A stretch of 60,307 nt of DNA from Waddliaceae bacterium (GTDB lineage Bacteria; Chlamydiota; Chlamydiia; Chlamydiales; JABHNK01): positions 1 to 60,307 of the forward strand of contig JABHNK010000038.1 of the NCBI GenBank assembly GCA_018694295.1. The letters run 5' to 3'. Position 1 is the first letter of the stretch, and every line of letters begins with the position of its first letter. Under the pieces are notes generated by a model. That model saw nothing but the letters and a program-made list of their open reading frames with translations. It made no database searches and was not told the DNA's origin. The translations under genes and the position numbers were made by a program. Below are positions 42,319 to 51,710 of this stretch, one piece after another.

Positions 42319-44079
42319 ATGACGGTAGATCTTGGGGCTTTTGATGAGCAGACGCGGAAGAATGTGATGTCTTGGCTTGACGGCGATTATGATGAAGAGA
42401 CTAAGGAGGAGATCAGGAGCCTTCTTGACGACGACCCGCAGGCGGTAACGGACGCATTTTACACGTCGCTGACGTTCGGCACTGGGGGTTTAAGGGGCAT
42501 TATGGGTGTCGGTAGTAATAGGATGAACGTATACACTGTACGTGCTGCTACGCAGGGGCTGGCGAACTATATTAAGGAGCAGTTTCCTGGGGAAGACGGA
42601 CTTTCTGTTATTATCGGCTATGATTCTCGTAATAATTCCGATATCTTTTCTATGGAGGCTGCGCGTGTTCTCGCTGGCAATGGTATCAAGGTATATCGTT
42701 TTAGTGCATTACGCCCTACGCCTTTGGTGTCGTTCGGATGCAGACACAAAGGCTGTAATGCCGCTATTGTCATCACGGCGTCGCACAACCCCAAAGAATA
42801 TAACGGCTACAAGGTATATTGGAGCGATGGCGGACAGATAATCGCCCCTCATGATAAGGGTATCATCGAAGAGGTCAACAAGGTCACGGACCTGTCGATG
42901 GTAAAGTATGCCGATGATGGCGCCCTTGTCGAAGACGTCGACACCGACATCGATGACGCCTATGTTTCTGCTGTCGAAGACCTTGTGATATACCCCGAAG
43001 ACAATAAAAGCCATGGAAAAGACCTTAAAGTCGTATATTCTTCGCTTCACGGTACCGGCGTGACGCTTGTCCCTCGACTTCTTGAGGAATGGGGCTTTAC
43101 TGGCATGATCCCTGTCGAAGAGCAGAATGTCCCAGACGGCAACTTCCCTACGGTAGAATCTCCAAACCCTGAAGAACAGTCGGCGCTGAAGCTTGGGATA
43201 AAAAAGATGATCGATAATGATGCCGACGTCTTAATTGCCACCGACCCTGATGCTGACAGAGTAGGTGTTGTCGTTATGCACGGTGGTGAGCCACGTTTTA
43301 TCGACGGCAACCAGCTGGGGTGTCTGTTTATGTATCACGTCTGTGAGGGTCTGACGTCCCACGACGCCCTTCCTGAAGACGCTGCTTTTATCAAGTCGAT
43401 AGTGACGACGGAGCTTTTCCGTACCATCGCCGAGGCGTATGGGAGACCTTGTTTCGATGTGTTGTGTGGCTTCAAATATTATGCAGGGAAGATCCACGAA
43501 TGGGAGCAACAAAATGACGGATATCGGTATATCTTCGGCGGCGAAGACTCTTACGGATACCTCCTCGGAACACACGTCCGCGACAAAGACGCTATAATTG
43601 CCTCCGCGATGGTTTGTGAAGCCGTTCTACACGCAAAACTTCAGGGTAAGACGCTCATAGACGTCCTTCACGACCTTTATAAGATGTTCGGCATACACCG
43701 CGAAAAGCTAGAATCTTTGAAATTCCCACCGACGAAAGAAGGTATGGCGCAGATGAAGAAGGTCATGGCCACGATGCGCAAAGCAACGCCTACGCATTTC
43801 GGCGATGTCGCTGTCACCGCCTTAGAAGACTATAAAACGCTGACGAAGACAGAACTCGCCACAGGAAAAACTGAGAAGATAGATCTTCCACAGTCTGACG
43901 TCTTGCGTTTCTGGCTCGCCGACGGAAGTAGAATCGTCGTACGTCCTTCGGGGACGGAGCCTAAAGTAAAGCTATATTGCAGCGTCGTCATGAAAGATTT
44001 CGACGATCTCGAAGAGGGCGTAGCCGCTTGCGATATGCGCTGCCAAAAGCTTATTGATACAGTAAAAAATTTGATATAA
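42319..44079 (+). CDS. Phosphoglucomutase/phosphomannomutase family protein
   Basis: The 586-residue enzyme should interconvert hexose 1- and 6-phosphates (or pentose phosphates) through a phosphoserine. It shows FGTGGLRGIMGVGSNRMN at the start, the catalytic ITASHNPKEYNGYKVYW (phosphoserine in TASHNP), the magnesium loop ATDPDADRVG, the sugar-binding GGEDSYGYL and the phosphate-binding RPSGTEPKVK near the end. The length fits the PGM2/PgcA branch. The start at 42319 (TTGGAG before it) is preferred to an upstream ATG at 42247. It may feed glycogen or lipopolysaccharide sugar synthesis; the exact substrate cannot be read off. Confidence 0.95.
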   Translation: MTVDLGAFDEQTRKNVMSWLDGDYDEETKEEIRSLLDDDPQAVTDAFYTSLTFGTGGLRGIMGVGSNRMNVYTVRAATQGLANYIKEQFPGEDGLSVIIGYDSRNNSDIFSMEAARVLAGNGIKVYRFSALRPTPLVSFGCRHKGCNAAIVITASHNPKEYNGYKVYWSDGGQIIAPHDKGIIEEVNKVTDLSMVKYADDGALVEDVDTDIDDAYVSAVEDLVIYPEDNKSHGKDLKVVYSSLHGTGVTLVPRLLEEWGFTGMIPVEEQNVPDGNFPTVESPNPEEQSALKLGIKKMIDNDADVLIATDPDADRVGVVVMHGGEPRFIDGNQLGCLFMYHVCEGLTSHDALPEDAAFIKSIVTTELFRTIAEAYGRPCFDVLCGFKYYAGKIHEWEQQNDGYRYIFGGEDSYGYLLGTHVRDKDAIIASAMVCEAVLHAKLQGKTLIDVLHDLYKMFGIHREKLESLKFPPTKEGMAQMKKVMATMRKATPTHFGDVAVTALEDYKTLTKTELATGKTEKIDLPQSDVLRFWLADGSRIVVRPSGTEPKVKLYCSVVMKDFDDLEEGVAACDMRCQKLIDTVKNLI

Positions 44080-44091
44080 ATAAATAAAGCT

Positions 44092-44302
44092 CGGAGTAGG
44101 AATAGACTACCACGGAGCCACGGAGAACACAGAGAGGAAATAGGGCGGGCCAGGGGTTTCGCCCCTAGAACCCCGAGGACTTTAAAAAGTTCACTGTTCA
44201 AAAACAGGGGTCTGGGGGAGATTTCCCCAGCAATTTTCTTTTTCCTGTTTTCCCTCTCTGTGTCCTCCGTGGCTCTATGGTAAAAAAAATCGGAATTCGG
44301 AG
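44092..44302. repeat. Repeat family C element, copy 2
   Basis: The left arm CTACCACGGAGCCACGGAG and the right arm CTCCGTGGCTCTATGGTA are inverted copies, with flanking GTAGGAATAGA and AAAAAAATCGGAATTC extending the match to copy 1 (4990-5185). Two GGGG.TT..CCCC pairs lie inside. The upstream-most ATG of the following transporter gene lies in the right arm. Confidence 0.75.
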
Positions 44303-44315
44303 AAGGAGAATTCAC

Positions 44316-45233
44316 ATGTCGATATTTATCGTGATGTTCGGCGGAGTATGTACCGCCATGGCGAACCTTTGTATGCGTCGTAGCATCGACGCCGGAGGCT
44401 CTAGCCGAGGGTTCCTCATGCTGCAGCTGCCGCTTAGCGCCGTAGTTGCCGTCTTGTTGAACCCCGTACGCATGGACAACTATACATGGAATGGTACAGT
44501 TGCAGTCCTTGGGCTGATAGGGGGCGTTATAATAGGAGCTGTGCTGTGGGCACTGGGGAAATCTCTACAGCGTGGACCTTCAGGGCTGACGTTCGCTGTC
44601 TTTAATTCTGCATCGGTAGTCCCTGCTATCGTGATGTTTGTCGTCTTCGGAGCCGCATTCGGACACGGATACCACTGGTGGAACGCCATAGGCTCGGCGC
44701 TTGTCATCGTAGGGCTTTTCTGTGCGGTGAAACATTCGCGGAAACATGGCGTCCAGATCTCGTGGATGGCGTTCGTCGCCACGCTTTTCTGCCTAAACGT
44801 TCTTTTTATGTCGTTCCTCAGCTGGCAAGCTCTTATGTTAAAAGGTGGCATTCCATATAGCGCGCTTATCCCTTTTCACCTAAACCCCAACGAAGCCGAA
44901 TGGTTTATGCCGATGATCTTCGTCGCAGCATCGATAATCCACGCCATTATATATTGGAAAAAGACGTCGAAATGGCCGAAACCAGCAGAATGGGTGTATG
45001 CCTTCTTGGCAGGAGGATTGCTTGGCATAGGGACGTATTGCCTTATCGAAAGCGTACAAAACGCAGGAACCCTAGAACATGCTATGATATTCCCCGCCTA
45101 TAGCGTTACAATCATCGCCGTATGTAACATATGGGGTAAACTCCTCTATAAGGAGAAAATTCACTGGATAGCTATAGGACTGGCTATCGTCGGTATCGTC
45201 ATCGGCGTTATTAAACCCATGATTGCGACCTGA
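44316..45233 (+). CDS. EamA/DMT-type transporter, ends in a MITE
   Basis: The 305-residue membrane protein has about ten predicted helices in two EamA-like halves, each with a G..G...L hydrophobic pattern (GPSGLTFAVFNSASVVPAIVMF and NAGTLEHAMIFPAYSVTIIAV). Such carriers move small metabolites or sugars; the substrate is unknown. The start at 44316 follows a strong AGAAGGAG site; an in-frame ATG at 44277 lies in the family C repeat and would add basic residues unlikely to be native. The last codons, PMIAT and TGA, are the family A terminal repeat (CCCATGATTGCGACC), so the natural C-terminus was probably lost or replaced. Confidence 0.85.
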   Translation: MSIFIVMFGGVCTAMANLCMRRSIDAGGSSRGFLMLQLPLSAVVAVLLNPVRMDNYTWNGTVAVLGLIGGVIIGAVLWALGKSLQRGPSGLTFAVFNSASVVPAIVMFVVFGAAFGHGYHWWNAIGSALVIVGLFCAVKHSRKHGVQISWMAFVATLFCLNVLFMSFLSWQALMLKGGIPYSALIPFHLNPNEAEWFMPMIFVAASIIHAIIYWKKTSKWPKPAEWVYAFLAGGLLGIGTYCLIESVQNAGTLEHAMIFPAYSVTIIAVCNIWGKLLYKEKIHWIAIGLAIVGIVIGVIKPMIAT

Positions 45234-45375
45234 TCTCGCCAACCACAATATTTTAGCAACTCATCTGTTGATCTACATGCCTTGCCCAGCTCTAAAGAGT
45301 TGCGCTTCGGCATGTAAATCAACATCTAAATTACTAAAATGCCGCGGTAGACGAGATTAGATCACAATCATGGGT
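45215..45375. mobile_element. MITE-like family A short element, copy 2 (complete)
   Basis: This is a complete 161-base copy: ACCCATGATTGCGACC at left, GATCACAATCATGGGT at right, TAA on both sides, and a near-palindromic interior (GTTGATCTACATGCC ... GGCATGTAAATCAAC around GCTCTAAAGAGTTGCG). It is the reversed copy of 13822-13966. It terminates the plus-strand transporter at its left end and the minus-strand peptidase-like gene at its right end. Confidence 0.85.
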
Positions 45376-46541
45376 TAACTGGTATGAGATTCTGGGGTAG
45401 AAGTTTTCGACTGTCTAGTCGTTGACGGTTGTTCTAACTGCCATTCATGCAATAAATATGGTAAATCAATACCCAAAAACATTCCGCATTTCTTACTCGG
45501 TTTCGGAAGGCGCAGGGTGTGTTTTTTTTCTGAGGCTTTGTGAATAATAATGGGTGGCGTACTGTCCTTTCCGGATAAACCAATGAAAATACGCCTTACT
45601 GAGAGTGATATATTTTCAATGCTATCGGATAGCCTCGTTCTTGACGCTAGCCTCGAGAAAAAGTTGATTAGCACGATCTTTACTATAGTGAAAGACAATG
45701 CCCTGCAAGGCACCTGTATACCGATATTTTTTAGGACACTAGCTACGAAAGAAGTGCAGTTTTTATGCAGCACTTGAAATCGTGCTCCTTTGTTATATGC
45801 TTTAATAAAATCAAGGGTCTTTTTGGCCTGACATTCGCTTAAAGGGATATTTGTCACGGTTTTCTTCTCGTAGAGACGATATGCATGAGAATCAGGAGCA
45901 TTAAGATATCCTTGAACACTCCGCAAAGGAAGGAATGGCTCAGGACCTCTTCTTTGGAATCCGATCCCTAAAACAGCTCCTTTTGTAAGGCCTAATTCTT
46001 TGCTGTCTTTATTACATATTATTTTTAAATAAGGGTGCTTCACTCTGAAAATCTTACCTAAAACACTTTCCCAGATAGTTTTTTCTTTTGTACATGACGA
46101 AACGACCTGGAGAATGAAGTCAACAGGAGTATTTTGTGAGGTGGCGGTGCTATACTTGCTAGCTTTTGTCTCTAATGTTTCACACTCCGATGTCGATAAC
46201 TGTGCTATAGGAACGAAGATGTCTTTAAAAGGATGATGTTTGACTAGGCCGGCTCCTGTGGCGAGGTAAGAATAGACATCTTTAGATGTCCTTTCTATGA
46301 TAAATTTACGGTAGTATTCGTGAGAATATTTCCAGGTGAAACGTTTTTGAAATACTTCCCATGAAATATCTATGCCTTCGACTTTTATTTTCGGGAATTT
46401 TACAGAATAATCGATGGTATCTCCGGAGAACCTCATCTGGCTGCGCAAAGAAGATTCGGATAAGAACGTCGAAAGATCTTGATGACAGTAGCAAGAAGGG
46501 CCGGGCGAGTTCTTCACTGCAGGAAAAGACGTCATGGGCAT
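45375..46541 (-). CDS. Putative permuted-papain (DUF4105/NlpC-like) cysteine peptidase
   Basis: The 388-residue protein has no signal peptide. Residues about 255-275 (FQVLHKNCTSFVASVLKNIG) carry the Y/L..NC..F...L pattern of DUF4105- or LRAT-type permuted papain folds, where the Cys (about 262) is the nucleophile and a preceding His should lie 60-90 residues upstream (candidate His near 215 in DSHAYRLYE). A basic hydrophobic segment follows (TIVKIVLINFFSRL). The fold assignment is from this motif only. The gene starts two bases after the stop of the phospholipase D gene, so they share a transcript. Its TAA stop lies at the flank of the family A element. It is likely host-directed, by inference. 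Confidence 0.6.
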   Translation of the reverse strand: MPMTSFPAVKNSPGPSCYCHQDLSTFLSESSLRSQMRFSGDTIDYSVKFPKIKVEGIDISWEVFQKRFTWKYSHEYYRKFIIERTSKDVYSYLATGAGLVKHHPFKDIFVPIAQLSTSECETLETKASKYSTATSQNTPVDFILQVVSSCTKEKTIWESVLGKIFRVKHPYLKIICNKDSKELGLTKGAVLGIGFQRRGPEPFLPLRSVQGYLNAPDSHAYRLYEKKTVTNIPLSECQAKKTLDFIKAYNKGARFQVLHKNCTSFVASVLKNIGIQVPCRALSFTIVKIVLINFFSRLASRTRLSDSIENISLSVRRIFIGLSGKDSTPPIIIHKASEKKHTLRLPKPSKKCGMFLGIDLPYLLHEWQLEQPSTTRQSKTSTPESHTS

Positions 46542-46543
46542 TA

Positions 46544-48454
46544 TTATCCTATTCTGAATGCAAGCATTTTATGCTGGTAAGCCGAAATATATTGTCTAAT
46601 AGTTAAATGTACCTTATCAAGAGAGATCTTTTTAGCAATTTCTTGGTTGGGTAGAGGCTTGTCTTTTATTTTTTTCGTGCGACCTGTGGTGCTATTGGTA
46701 ACTTTCCTTATACCAAGCCCTGTGACGCGTATCTTATAGTCGCTTTCAATAACCTTTATGGTGTCGCGTGCGAATTCAGACGATGTAGCTATTATATTCA
46801 GCTCATGGTCTGACATGCTCTGTAAACTCTTGTATCCTATATTGCCACTGCTGACAATGACGGCGTCATCGACAACGATAACTTTTTTATGATATGTTGT
46901 TTTGCGTGGCGTGTCATCGTGTTTATTGCCGTATTCATATACCGTAATATTTTCGCGATTTCCGGGCTTGACTAATTTATAAAGCGACATATAGTTGTAT
47001 CGGTTACGTTCTCCGAAAACCTTGTGGGCAGTAGGGCTATATTTTTCGTTGCCATTGGTGACAAGCACTATCTTCACACCACGATCGGCTGCTCTGGCAA
47101 GAGCTTGTAGCAAGGACTTAGGAGGATGGAAATACATATGACCAATATGAATTTTTTCTTTGGCATTATCAAGCAGATTAATTATTCTCTGAAGGAATGG
47201 GTTCTCTTTATGCTCTGGCCCTGTGGCATAACATTCTATTGAAGCAGTAGAAGGCTTTACGTCGAGGGTCGTATCATATGGTTCTTTGCCTTTCATAAAA
47301 GTAACAGCTTCAGATTTAGCCTCCTCGAATTCAGGGATTTCTGTTTGATATGATGACCATGTTTCAGGAGACTTTTTTTCGATAAGATTATGTATTAACG
47401 TTTTTTTATGAGAACGTGTATCGGAGCTTGTTGAATAATGTTGGAGTCTTTCCCATCTAAAAGCGAGTTTCATAAGCTGGTCATAAATGGCTTTACCGGC
47501 AAAGGGTAGCGAGCTATCTTCTTCTGAAAGCTCACTCTTGCCGACAAAATCCATGTCACGGAAACCACGAGGTAAAAAGCTATTCACAATACGGCTAAAA
47601 CATGAAGCAGTTAACGTATTTTGACGCTGAGGAGCGGAAGCGGCTTCCTTTGGCGTAGGCTTTTGTATGTGTCCTCTGTCGCCGATTCCTTTGGCGTAAG
47701 CATATTTATCTTCGATTCCGCTGCCACCCATTATAAAATATTTGCCATAGTCGATAACAAGGGCTTTTGTATGGTTGGTAACTTTTTTTACCCATGGATT
47801 AAAAAACCACCTTACAGGGGTCTCTACTAAAGAAAAATTATCGGGGTATGCATTTTGTAAAAAGTCAATTTTTTCGTGGTTTTTTTTTGTGATAAAGTGA
47901 TCCGAAGATAAGATTACCACCTTTAAGTCAGGCTTTAGTTCTAATTGTTGTTTTATAATGTCAAGAATTTCATCGAAACTTTCTCCTCCACAATAGTTTC
48001 CTGAAAGAGTGATATTATGCTGCGCATTTTCGATAAGCCTTTTCTTCCATTCGAAAGACTGCTTTGTATGAAATGTAGGGAATAGCTGACATTTAGAATT
48101 ATAGCTTTTAGAAAATGCCTTTGGTCTAATTCCTATAGGGTCTGCTGATAAAATACCAATAGTGCTATATATCGCCCTACGTTTTATAACAGAAGTCACA
48201 GCAGTAGAAGCTAATAGCGTCAAAGATGTTGCTAAAGCCGACATTATCCATATACCAGATATAGGAACTATAACAGGGGTTAATGTTAAGGCAGCAGTGG
48301 AAATCGTCGACCCTAGCAAAAGAGAAAGAGCAATTTTATGAACCGTTTTAGAGAGCTTTATGTGATTCTTTGTGCCCTCGCAACAATGTTCTCCAAAAGC
48401 CGGAGAATGTATATTAAAAGTATTTCGTGTAGTAGGAACAATATTTTCTGTCAT
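46544..48454 (-). CDS. Phospholipase D family protein with an Inc-like membrane hairpin
   Basis: The 636-residue product has two HKD catalytic motifs: HTKALVIDYGKYFIMGGSG at about 228 and HKKVIVVDDAVIVSSGN at about 522, in the two-lobed PLD fold. Before them, two adjacent hydrophobic segments at about 41-66 and 68-90 form a bilobed hairpin like that of Chlamydia Inc proteins. PLD enzymes cleave phosphodiester bonds in lipids or act on nucleic acid. From memory Chlamydia has a PLD-family gene (CT284) close to gcsH and lplA, as here. The start at 48454 is chosen because the upstream extension has no ribosome site and is atypical; support for this start is modest. Confidence 0.88.
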   Translation of the reverse strand: MTENIVPTTRNTFNIHSPAFGEHCCEGTKNHIKLSKTVHKIALSLLLGSTISTAALTLTPVIVPISGIWIMSALATSLTLLASTAVTSVIKRRAIYSTIGILSADPIGIRPKAFSKSYNSKCQLFPTFHTKQSFEWKKRLIENAQHNITLSGNYCGGESFDEILDIIKQQLELKPDLKVVILSSDHFITKKNHEKIDFLQNAYPDNFSLVETPVRWFFNPWVKKVTNHTKALVIDYGKYFIMGGSGIEDKYAYAKGIGDRGHIQKPTPKEAASAPQRQNTLTASCFSRIVNSFLPRGFRDMDFVGKSELSEEDSSLPFAGKAIYDQLMKLAFRWERLQHYSTSSDTRSHKKTLIHNLIEKKSPETWSSYQTEIPEFEEAKSEAVTFMKGKEPYDTTLDVKPSTASIECYATGPEHKENPFLQRIINLLDNAKEKIHIGHMYFHPPKSLLQALARAADRGVKIVLVTNGNEKYSPTAHKVFGERNRYNYMSLYKLVKPGNRENITVYEYGNKHDDTPRKTTYHKKVIVVDDAVIVSSGNIGYKSLQSMSDHELNIIATSSEFARDTIKVIESDYKIRVTGLGIRKVTNSTTGRTKKIKDKPLPNQEIAKKISLDKVHLTIRQYISAYQHKMLAFRIG

Positions 48455-48590
48455 AATTATATTATATAAATGGTTGATTGTAAGTTTATTATAAAGCTTT
48501 TCTTGAAAAAGTGCAAGTAGTTTTTTTATAAAGATCACACTCAAAGCATTTTTCAATAAAATATAATGCCTATTCCACCTTAAAAATGCA

Positions 48591-48672
48591 TCCCAATCTT
48601 TTTGTGCAGAACATTGTGCTCAACCTTGATAACACATAAATAAAGCGAGAGTGGTGCGTAACGACAGTAAAA
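48591..48672. repeat. Fragments of repeat family B and of the GTGGYGCGTAACG hairpin
   Basis: CTTTTTGTGCAGAACATTGTG (48597-48617) matches the interior of the family B elements. GTGGTGCGTAACGACAGTAA a little further on resembles the right half of the hairpin at 18964-18995. The 281 bases from 48455 to 48735 contain no gene otherwise. Confidence 0.55.
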
Positions 48673-48735
48673 TAAGATAAAGATAGAGTTAAGGAAGCGT
48701 AAGCTATTCTTTAAAGAGTGATGGTCGAGGTGGAT

Positions 48736-49782
48736 TCACACCCCATAGAACGTGATAAGCTGCGTTGCCTTTTTCTGGCTCTTGCCCCTTAGTATCTCAT
48801 AGATTTGCAGGCCTTTTGCCGTCATACCCTCTTGAAAATACAAAATCCCCAGTTTATAGAGGATTTCGGGGTCTTCGGGCATAAGTTTCAAAATAATCTC
48901 ATACTGTTCTATCTCTTTCTCGGGCATCCTAAGGTCGTGGTAGCTGTATGCCAGCTGCGAATGCACCCAAGGATCATTGGGGGCATAGTCATTAAGTATA
49001 GTAAACTCTTCGATGGCTTTCTGTGCCGTAGACTCGAATTTCTCCTTCATAGACGCCGACATGCGTTGCGGTGGGATCCATTTGTCTTCGTCGTAGCCTT
49101 CGACGGTGCGCGGGTTGATATATAGTCCCGAAAGCATGACGTATGCATTGGCGAGGGCAGCATGAAGCTCGAGGTTCGTTGGCTCGGTCTTTATCACACT
49201 GATATGTTCTTCGATGGCGAAGGACAGCATAAGCTCTCTCATAGAGAGGACGTCGTGCCAATGCCACCAGCAGCTGAACATCTCCATAGTATCTGCTGCG
49301 ACGTCTAGCCATTTCGGTGGGATATAATAGTTGTATTGTCGCATGTTTAGACTCTCGGCGAGCTTCACGGCAGCATGGGCCAGAGCAATATGATGTTCGG
49401 GAAGGCCTTCCTGGTATTTTATAAAATCCTTACAGGCGTCGAGGTATTTTTCGCGGAGATCGAGTAGCTGCTCGGGCTTCTTTGTGGAGATATATAGCTT
49501 CATAATAAAATATGCGAAGACGGTAAGGAAAAGTACGGCGAGGCTTACGGCAAGCATCGAAGACCTGCTTAGCGTCGTCATAAATCCTAAGAAAAAGATG
49601 CCCTCCATGGCAATGAGGACGATGAACGCCATCGAAATCAACGCGTAAGTCTTAACAATATGGCCGAAGCGATGCTGCGCCGTATCACAAAGAGTACGCA
49701 CCTGGTCGGTATACGCCTTCTTGTTGAAATGTAGCGTCTCTTCGTCTTCGTGGACATGGTCCCAATATGTTAATGTCATCAA
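48736..49782 (-). CDS. Membrane-anchored TPR-like protein
   Basis: The 348-residue protein has two membrane helices at about 45-68 and 74-98, followed by a cytoplasmic or periplasmic helical domain. The C-terminal part shows TPR units (DPWVHSQLAYSYHDLRMPEKEIEQYE, and DPEILYKLGILYFQEGMTAKGLQIYE at about 270-335), preceded by related helices (LELHAALANAYVMLSGLYI). TPRs mediate protein contacts, so it is probably a scaffold in the inner membrane. I recall no specific role. It is transcribed alone, divergently from gmhA, with family D repeats (49795-49872) between the two. Confidence 0.75.
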   Translation of the reverse strand: MMTLTYWDHVHEDEETLHFNKKAYTDQVRTLCDTAQHRFGHIVKTYALISMAFIVLIAMEGIFFLGFMTTLSRSSMLAVSLAVLFLTVFAYFIMKLYISTKKPEQLLDLREKYLDACKDFIKYQEGLPEHHIALAHAAVKLAESLNMRQYNYYIPPKWLDVAADTMEMFSCWWHWHDVLSMRELMLSFAIEEHISVIKTEPTNLELHAALANAYVMLSGLYINPRTVEGYDEDKWIPPQRMSASMKEKFESTAQKAIEEFTILNDYAPNDPWVHSQLAYSYHDLRMPEKEIEQYEIILKLMPEDPEILYKLGILYFQEGMTAKGLQIYEILRGKSQKKATQLITFYGV

Positions 49783-49794
49783 ATACTCCTATTT

Positions 49795-49872
49795 CATTTA
49801 TCAGTTATCATTGAGTATTGGTCATTTTTTCAGTTATCATTGATCATTGATCATTGATAATTGATAATTGTC
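49795..49872. repeat. Repeat family D cluster between divergent genes
   Basis: CAGTTATCATTGAGTATTGG...TTGATCATTGATCATTGATAATTGATAATTG fills most of the intergenic region. It lies upstream of both the TPR gene and gmhA and so may overlap their promoters. Confidence 0.7.
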
Positions 49873-49988
49873 TTTATCATATTGATAGTCAGCTCTCTTA
49901 GCAACAAATATTTTTACAATTGAAATTTTTGTCTGAAAGGGGTATCATCGCTTGAAAGCATGAACGCAAACAGGGGAGACGCATTATT

Positions 49989-50561
49989 ATGAAAGAGGCT
50001 ATATCAGTTGCTGTCAACGACAGCGCACGCGCCGTTGAACAGCTCAATACCGAAGAATCACTTACTTTTATCGCAAAGACGGCGGAAATGATCGCCGAAG
50101 CATTCAACAAAGGAAATAAAGTTATCGTCGCCGGCAATGGCGGAAGCTTATGCGATGCGATGCATTTCGCCGAAGAGCTTACTGGAAGATTCCGAGGGGA
50201 TCGCATGGCGCTTCCAGCTATAGCCCTTGCCGATTCGTCACATATAACATGTGTAGCTAATGACTTTGGCTTCGACAGCATCTTCTCTCGCGGCGTCGAA
50301 GCATATGGTAAGCCAGGCGATATCTTCGTAGGACTTTCGACGAGCGGAAACTCTCCTAATATCATCAAAGCTTTCGATGCAGCGAAAGAACGCGAACTCA
50401 TCACGGTATCGTTCCTAGGAAAAGACGGCGGAAAGCTTAAAGGCTTCGCCGATGCAGAGCTTATGATCTCAGGATTCAAGACTTCCGACCGCGTGCAAGA
50501 GGCGCATATGACCGCAATTCATATCATCATAGAGATGGTCGAAAAGATACTCTTCGGATAA
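49989..50561 (+). CDS. gmhA: Phosphoheptose isomerase
   Basis: GmhA converts sedoheptulose 7-phosphate to D-glycero-D-manno-heptose 7-phosphate, the first step to lipopolysaccharide heptose. The 190-residue product has the SIS-domain hallmarks: VIVAGNGGSLCDAMHFAEELTGRF at about 45-70, where GmhA-specific residues around the active site appear, SLADSSHITCVANDFGF, and LSTSGNSPNIIKAFDAA at about 115. I recall heptose genes being absent from Chlamydiaceae, so its presence supports an environmental lineage. It leads a probable operon gmhA-lpxK-symporter-kdsD, with lpxK starting eight bases after its stop. Confidence 0.93.
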   Translation: MKEAISVAVNDSARAVEQLNTEESLTFIAKTAEMIAEAFNKGNKVIVAGNGGSLCDAMHFAEELTGRFRGDRMALPAIALADSSHITCVANDFGFDSIFSRGVEAYGKPGDIFVGLSTSGNSPNIIKAFDAAKERELITVSFLGKDGGKLKGFADAELMISGFKTSDRVQEAHMTAIHIIIEMVEKILFG

Positions 50562-50568
50562 AACCACT

Positions 50569-51705
50569 ATGAAAAAGAAAAGCGGCGGAATAGTTTGGGC
50601 CGACATCGTCGGGAAAAAGCGCTATGGCATCATAGGAGCTATAGCACGCATGCTTTTGTTTCCACTAGGGAAACTATACGCCACCGTAGCAATACTACGT
50701 AATATCATGTATGACAAAGGCGTCTTCGCCGTAAAAAGCGCAGACATCACCGTCGTCAGCGTAGGAAATATCGTCGTCGGCGGTACAGGGAAAACCCCGG
50801 TGACACTACTCCTCGCTAAGGCGCTTAAAGATCATAACATCGCAATAGTATCACGTGGATATAAATCTCCTGCAGAGAAGGCTTCAGCGCCACAGGTGCT
50901 GAGCTACGGCGATGGACCGCAATATTCTGCTAGGCAGTGTGGCGATGAGGCATACCTCCTCGCAAAAAACGCCGACAATGCCATCGTCGTCGTAGGGAAA
51001 GACCGACATCGTGCCGCAAAAATGGCAGCGAAAGCCGGCGCCGACGTCGTAATCCTCGATGACGGCATGCAATACCGCCGCCTCGCCCGTGATGTCGAGG
51101 TCGTCGTTATGGATGGTAATGACCTCTTCGGGAAGGGACACTGCATACCACGAGGATTCCTAAGAGAGCCGCTGTGGGGACTAGAACGTGCCGACGTCAT
51201 CGTCGTAAATAACATCGTCGACGAGAGGCATTACAACGACGCCTATAAAGCACTGCACCGTTATACCGTAGCACCTATTATAGGCGTAACGCCACGACAC
51301 GCTGGAGTATATGCCCTCGATGGCGAAAGGATAGAAGATATAAAAGGTAAGAAAGTAGGGATTTTCTGCGGTATCGCTAAACCAGAGTATTTCCGACGAC
51401 AAGTAGAGCTTCAGGGCGCTGATGTCGTAGACGAACTCTTCGTTACCGATCACGTAGCCATTGACATAAAGGCGATAATACGCTTTGCTGAAGAGTGTAA
51501 AAATAAAGGCTGTGACCTTGTGCTATGTACCGAGAAAGACAGCGTTAAGATGCCGAAAAGCATACCTTCGCCGCTGCAAATAGCGCTGATGCGTATAGAG
51601 CTCGACGTCGTCGCAGGAAAAGAAGAATGGCAGCATAGCATAGAAAATATTGCAAAAAAAATCGTAGCACGGCAGCAATGTCGTGAGACAACGAAAGAGA
51701 GCTAA
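50569..51705 (+). CDS. lpxK: Tetraacyldisaccharide 4'-kinase
   Basis: LpxK phosphorylates the 4' position of the lipid A precursor at the inner membrane. The 378-residue product has an N-terminal membrane-associated helix (MLLFPLGKLYATVAILRNIMY), the Walker A motif SVGNIVVGGTGKTP at about 64-77, the catalytic-region DADVVILDDGMQYRRL and the C-terminal second lobe. The motif GNIVVGGTGKTPV is diagnostic. It is in the middle of the lipopolysaccharide cluster, directly after gmhA and five bases before the symporter gene. Confidence 0.96.
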   Translation: MKKKSGGIVWADIVGKKRYGIIGAIARMLLFPLGKLYATVAILRNIMYDKGVFAVKSADITVVSVGNIVVGGTGKTPVTLLLAKALKDHNIAIVSRGYKSPAEKASAPQVLSYGDGPQYSARQCGDEAYLLAKNADNAIVVVGKDRHRAAKMAAKAGADVVILDDGMQYRRLARDVEVVVMDGNDLFGKGHCIPRGFLREPLWGLERADVIVVNNIVDERHYNDAYKALHRYTVAPIIGVTPRHAGVYALDGERIEDIKGKKVGIFCGIAKPEYFRRQVELQGADVVDELFVTDHVAIDIKAIIRFAEECKNKGCDLVLCTEKDSVKMPKSIPSPLQIALMRIELDVVAGKEEWQHSIENIAKKIVARQQCRETTKES

Positions 51706-51710
51706 AAAGT

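Noticed and set aside
44277-44315. Upstream ATG extension of the DMT transporter
   Set aside because: It lies in the family C repeat arm and a much better ribosome site precedes the ATG at 44316.
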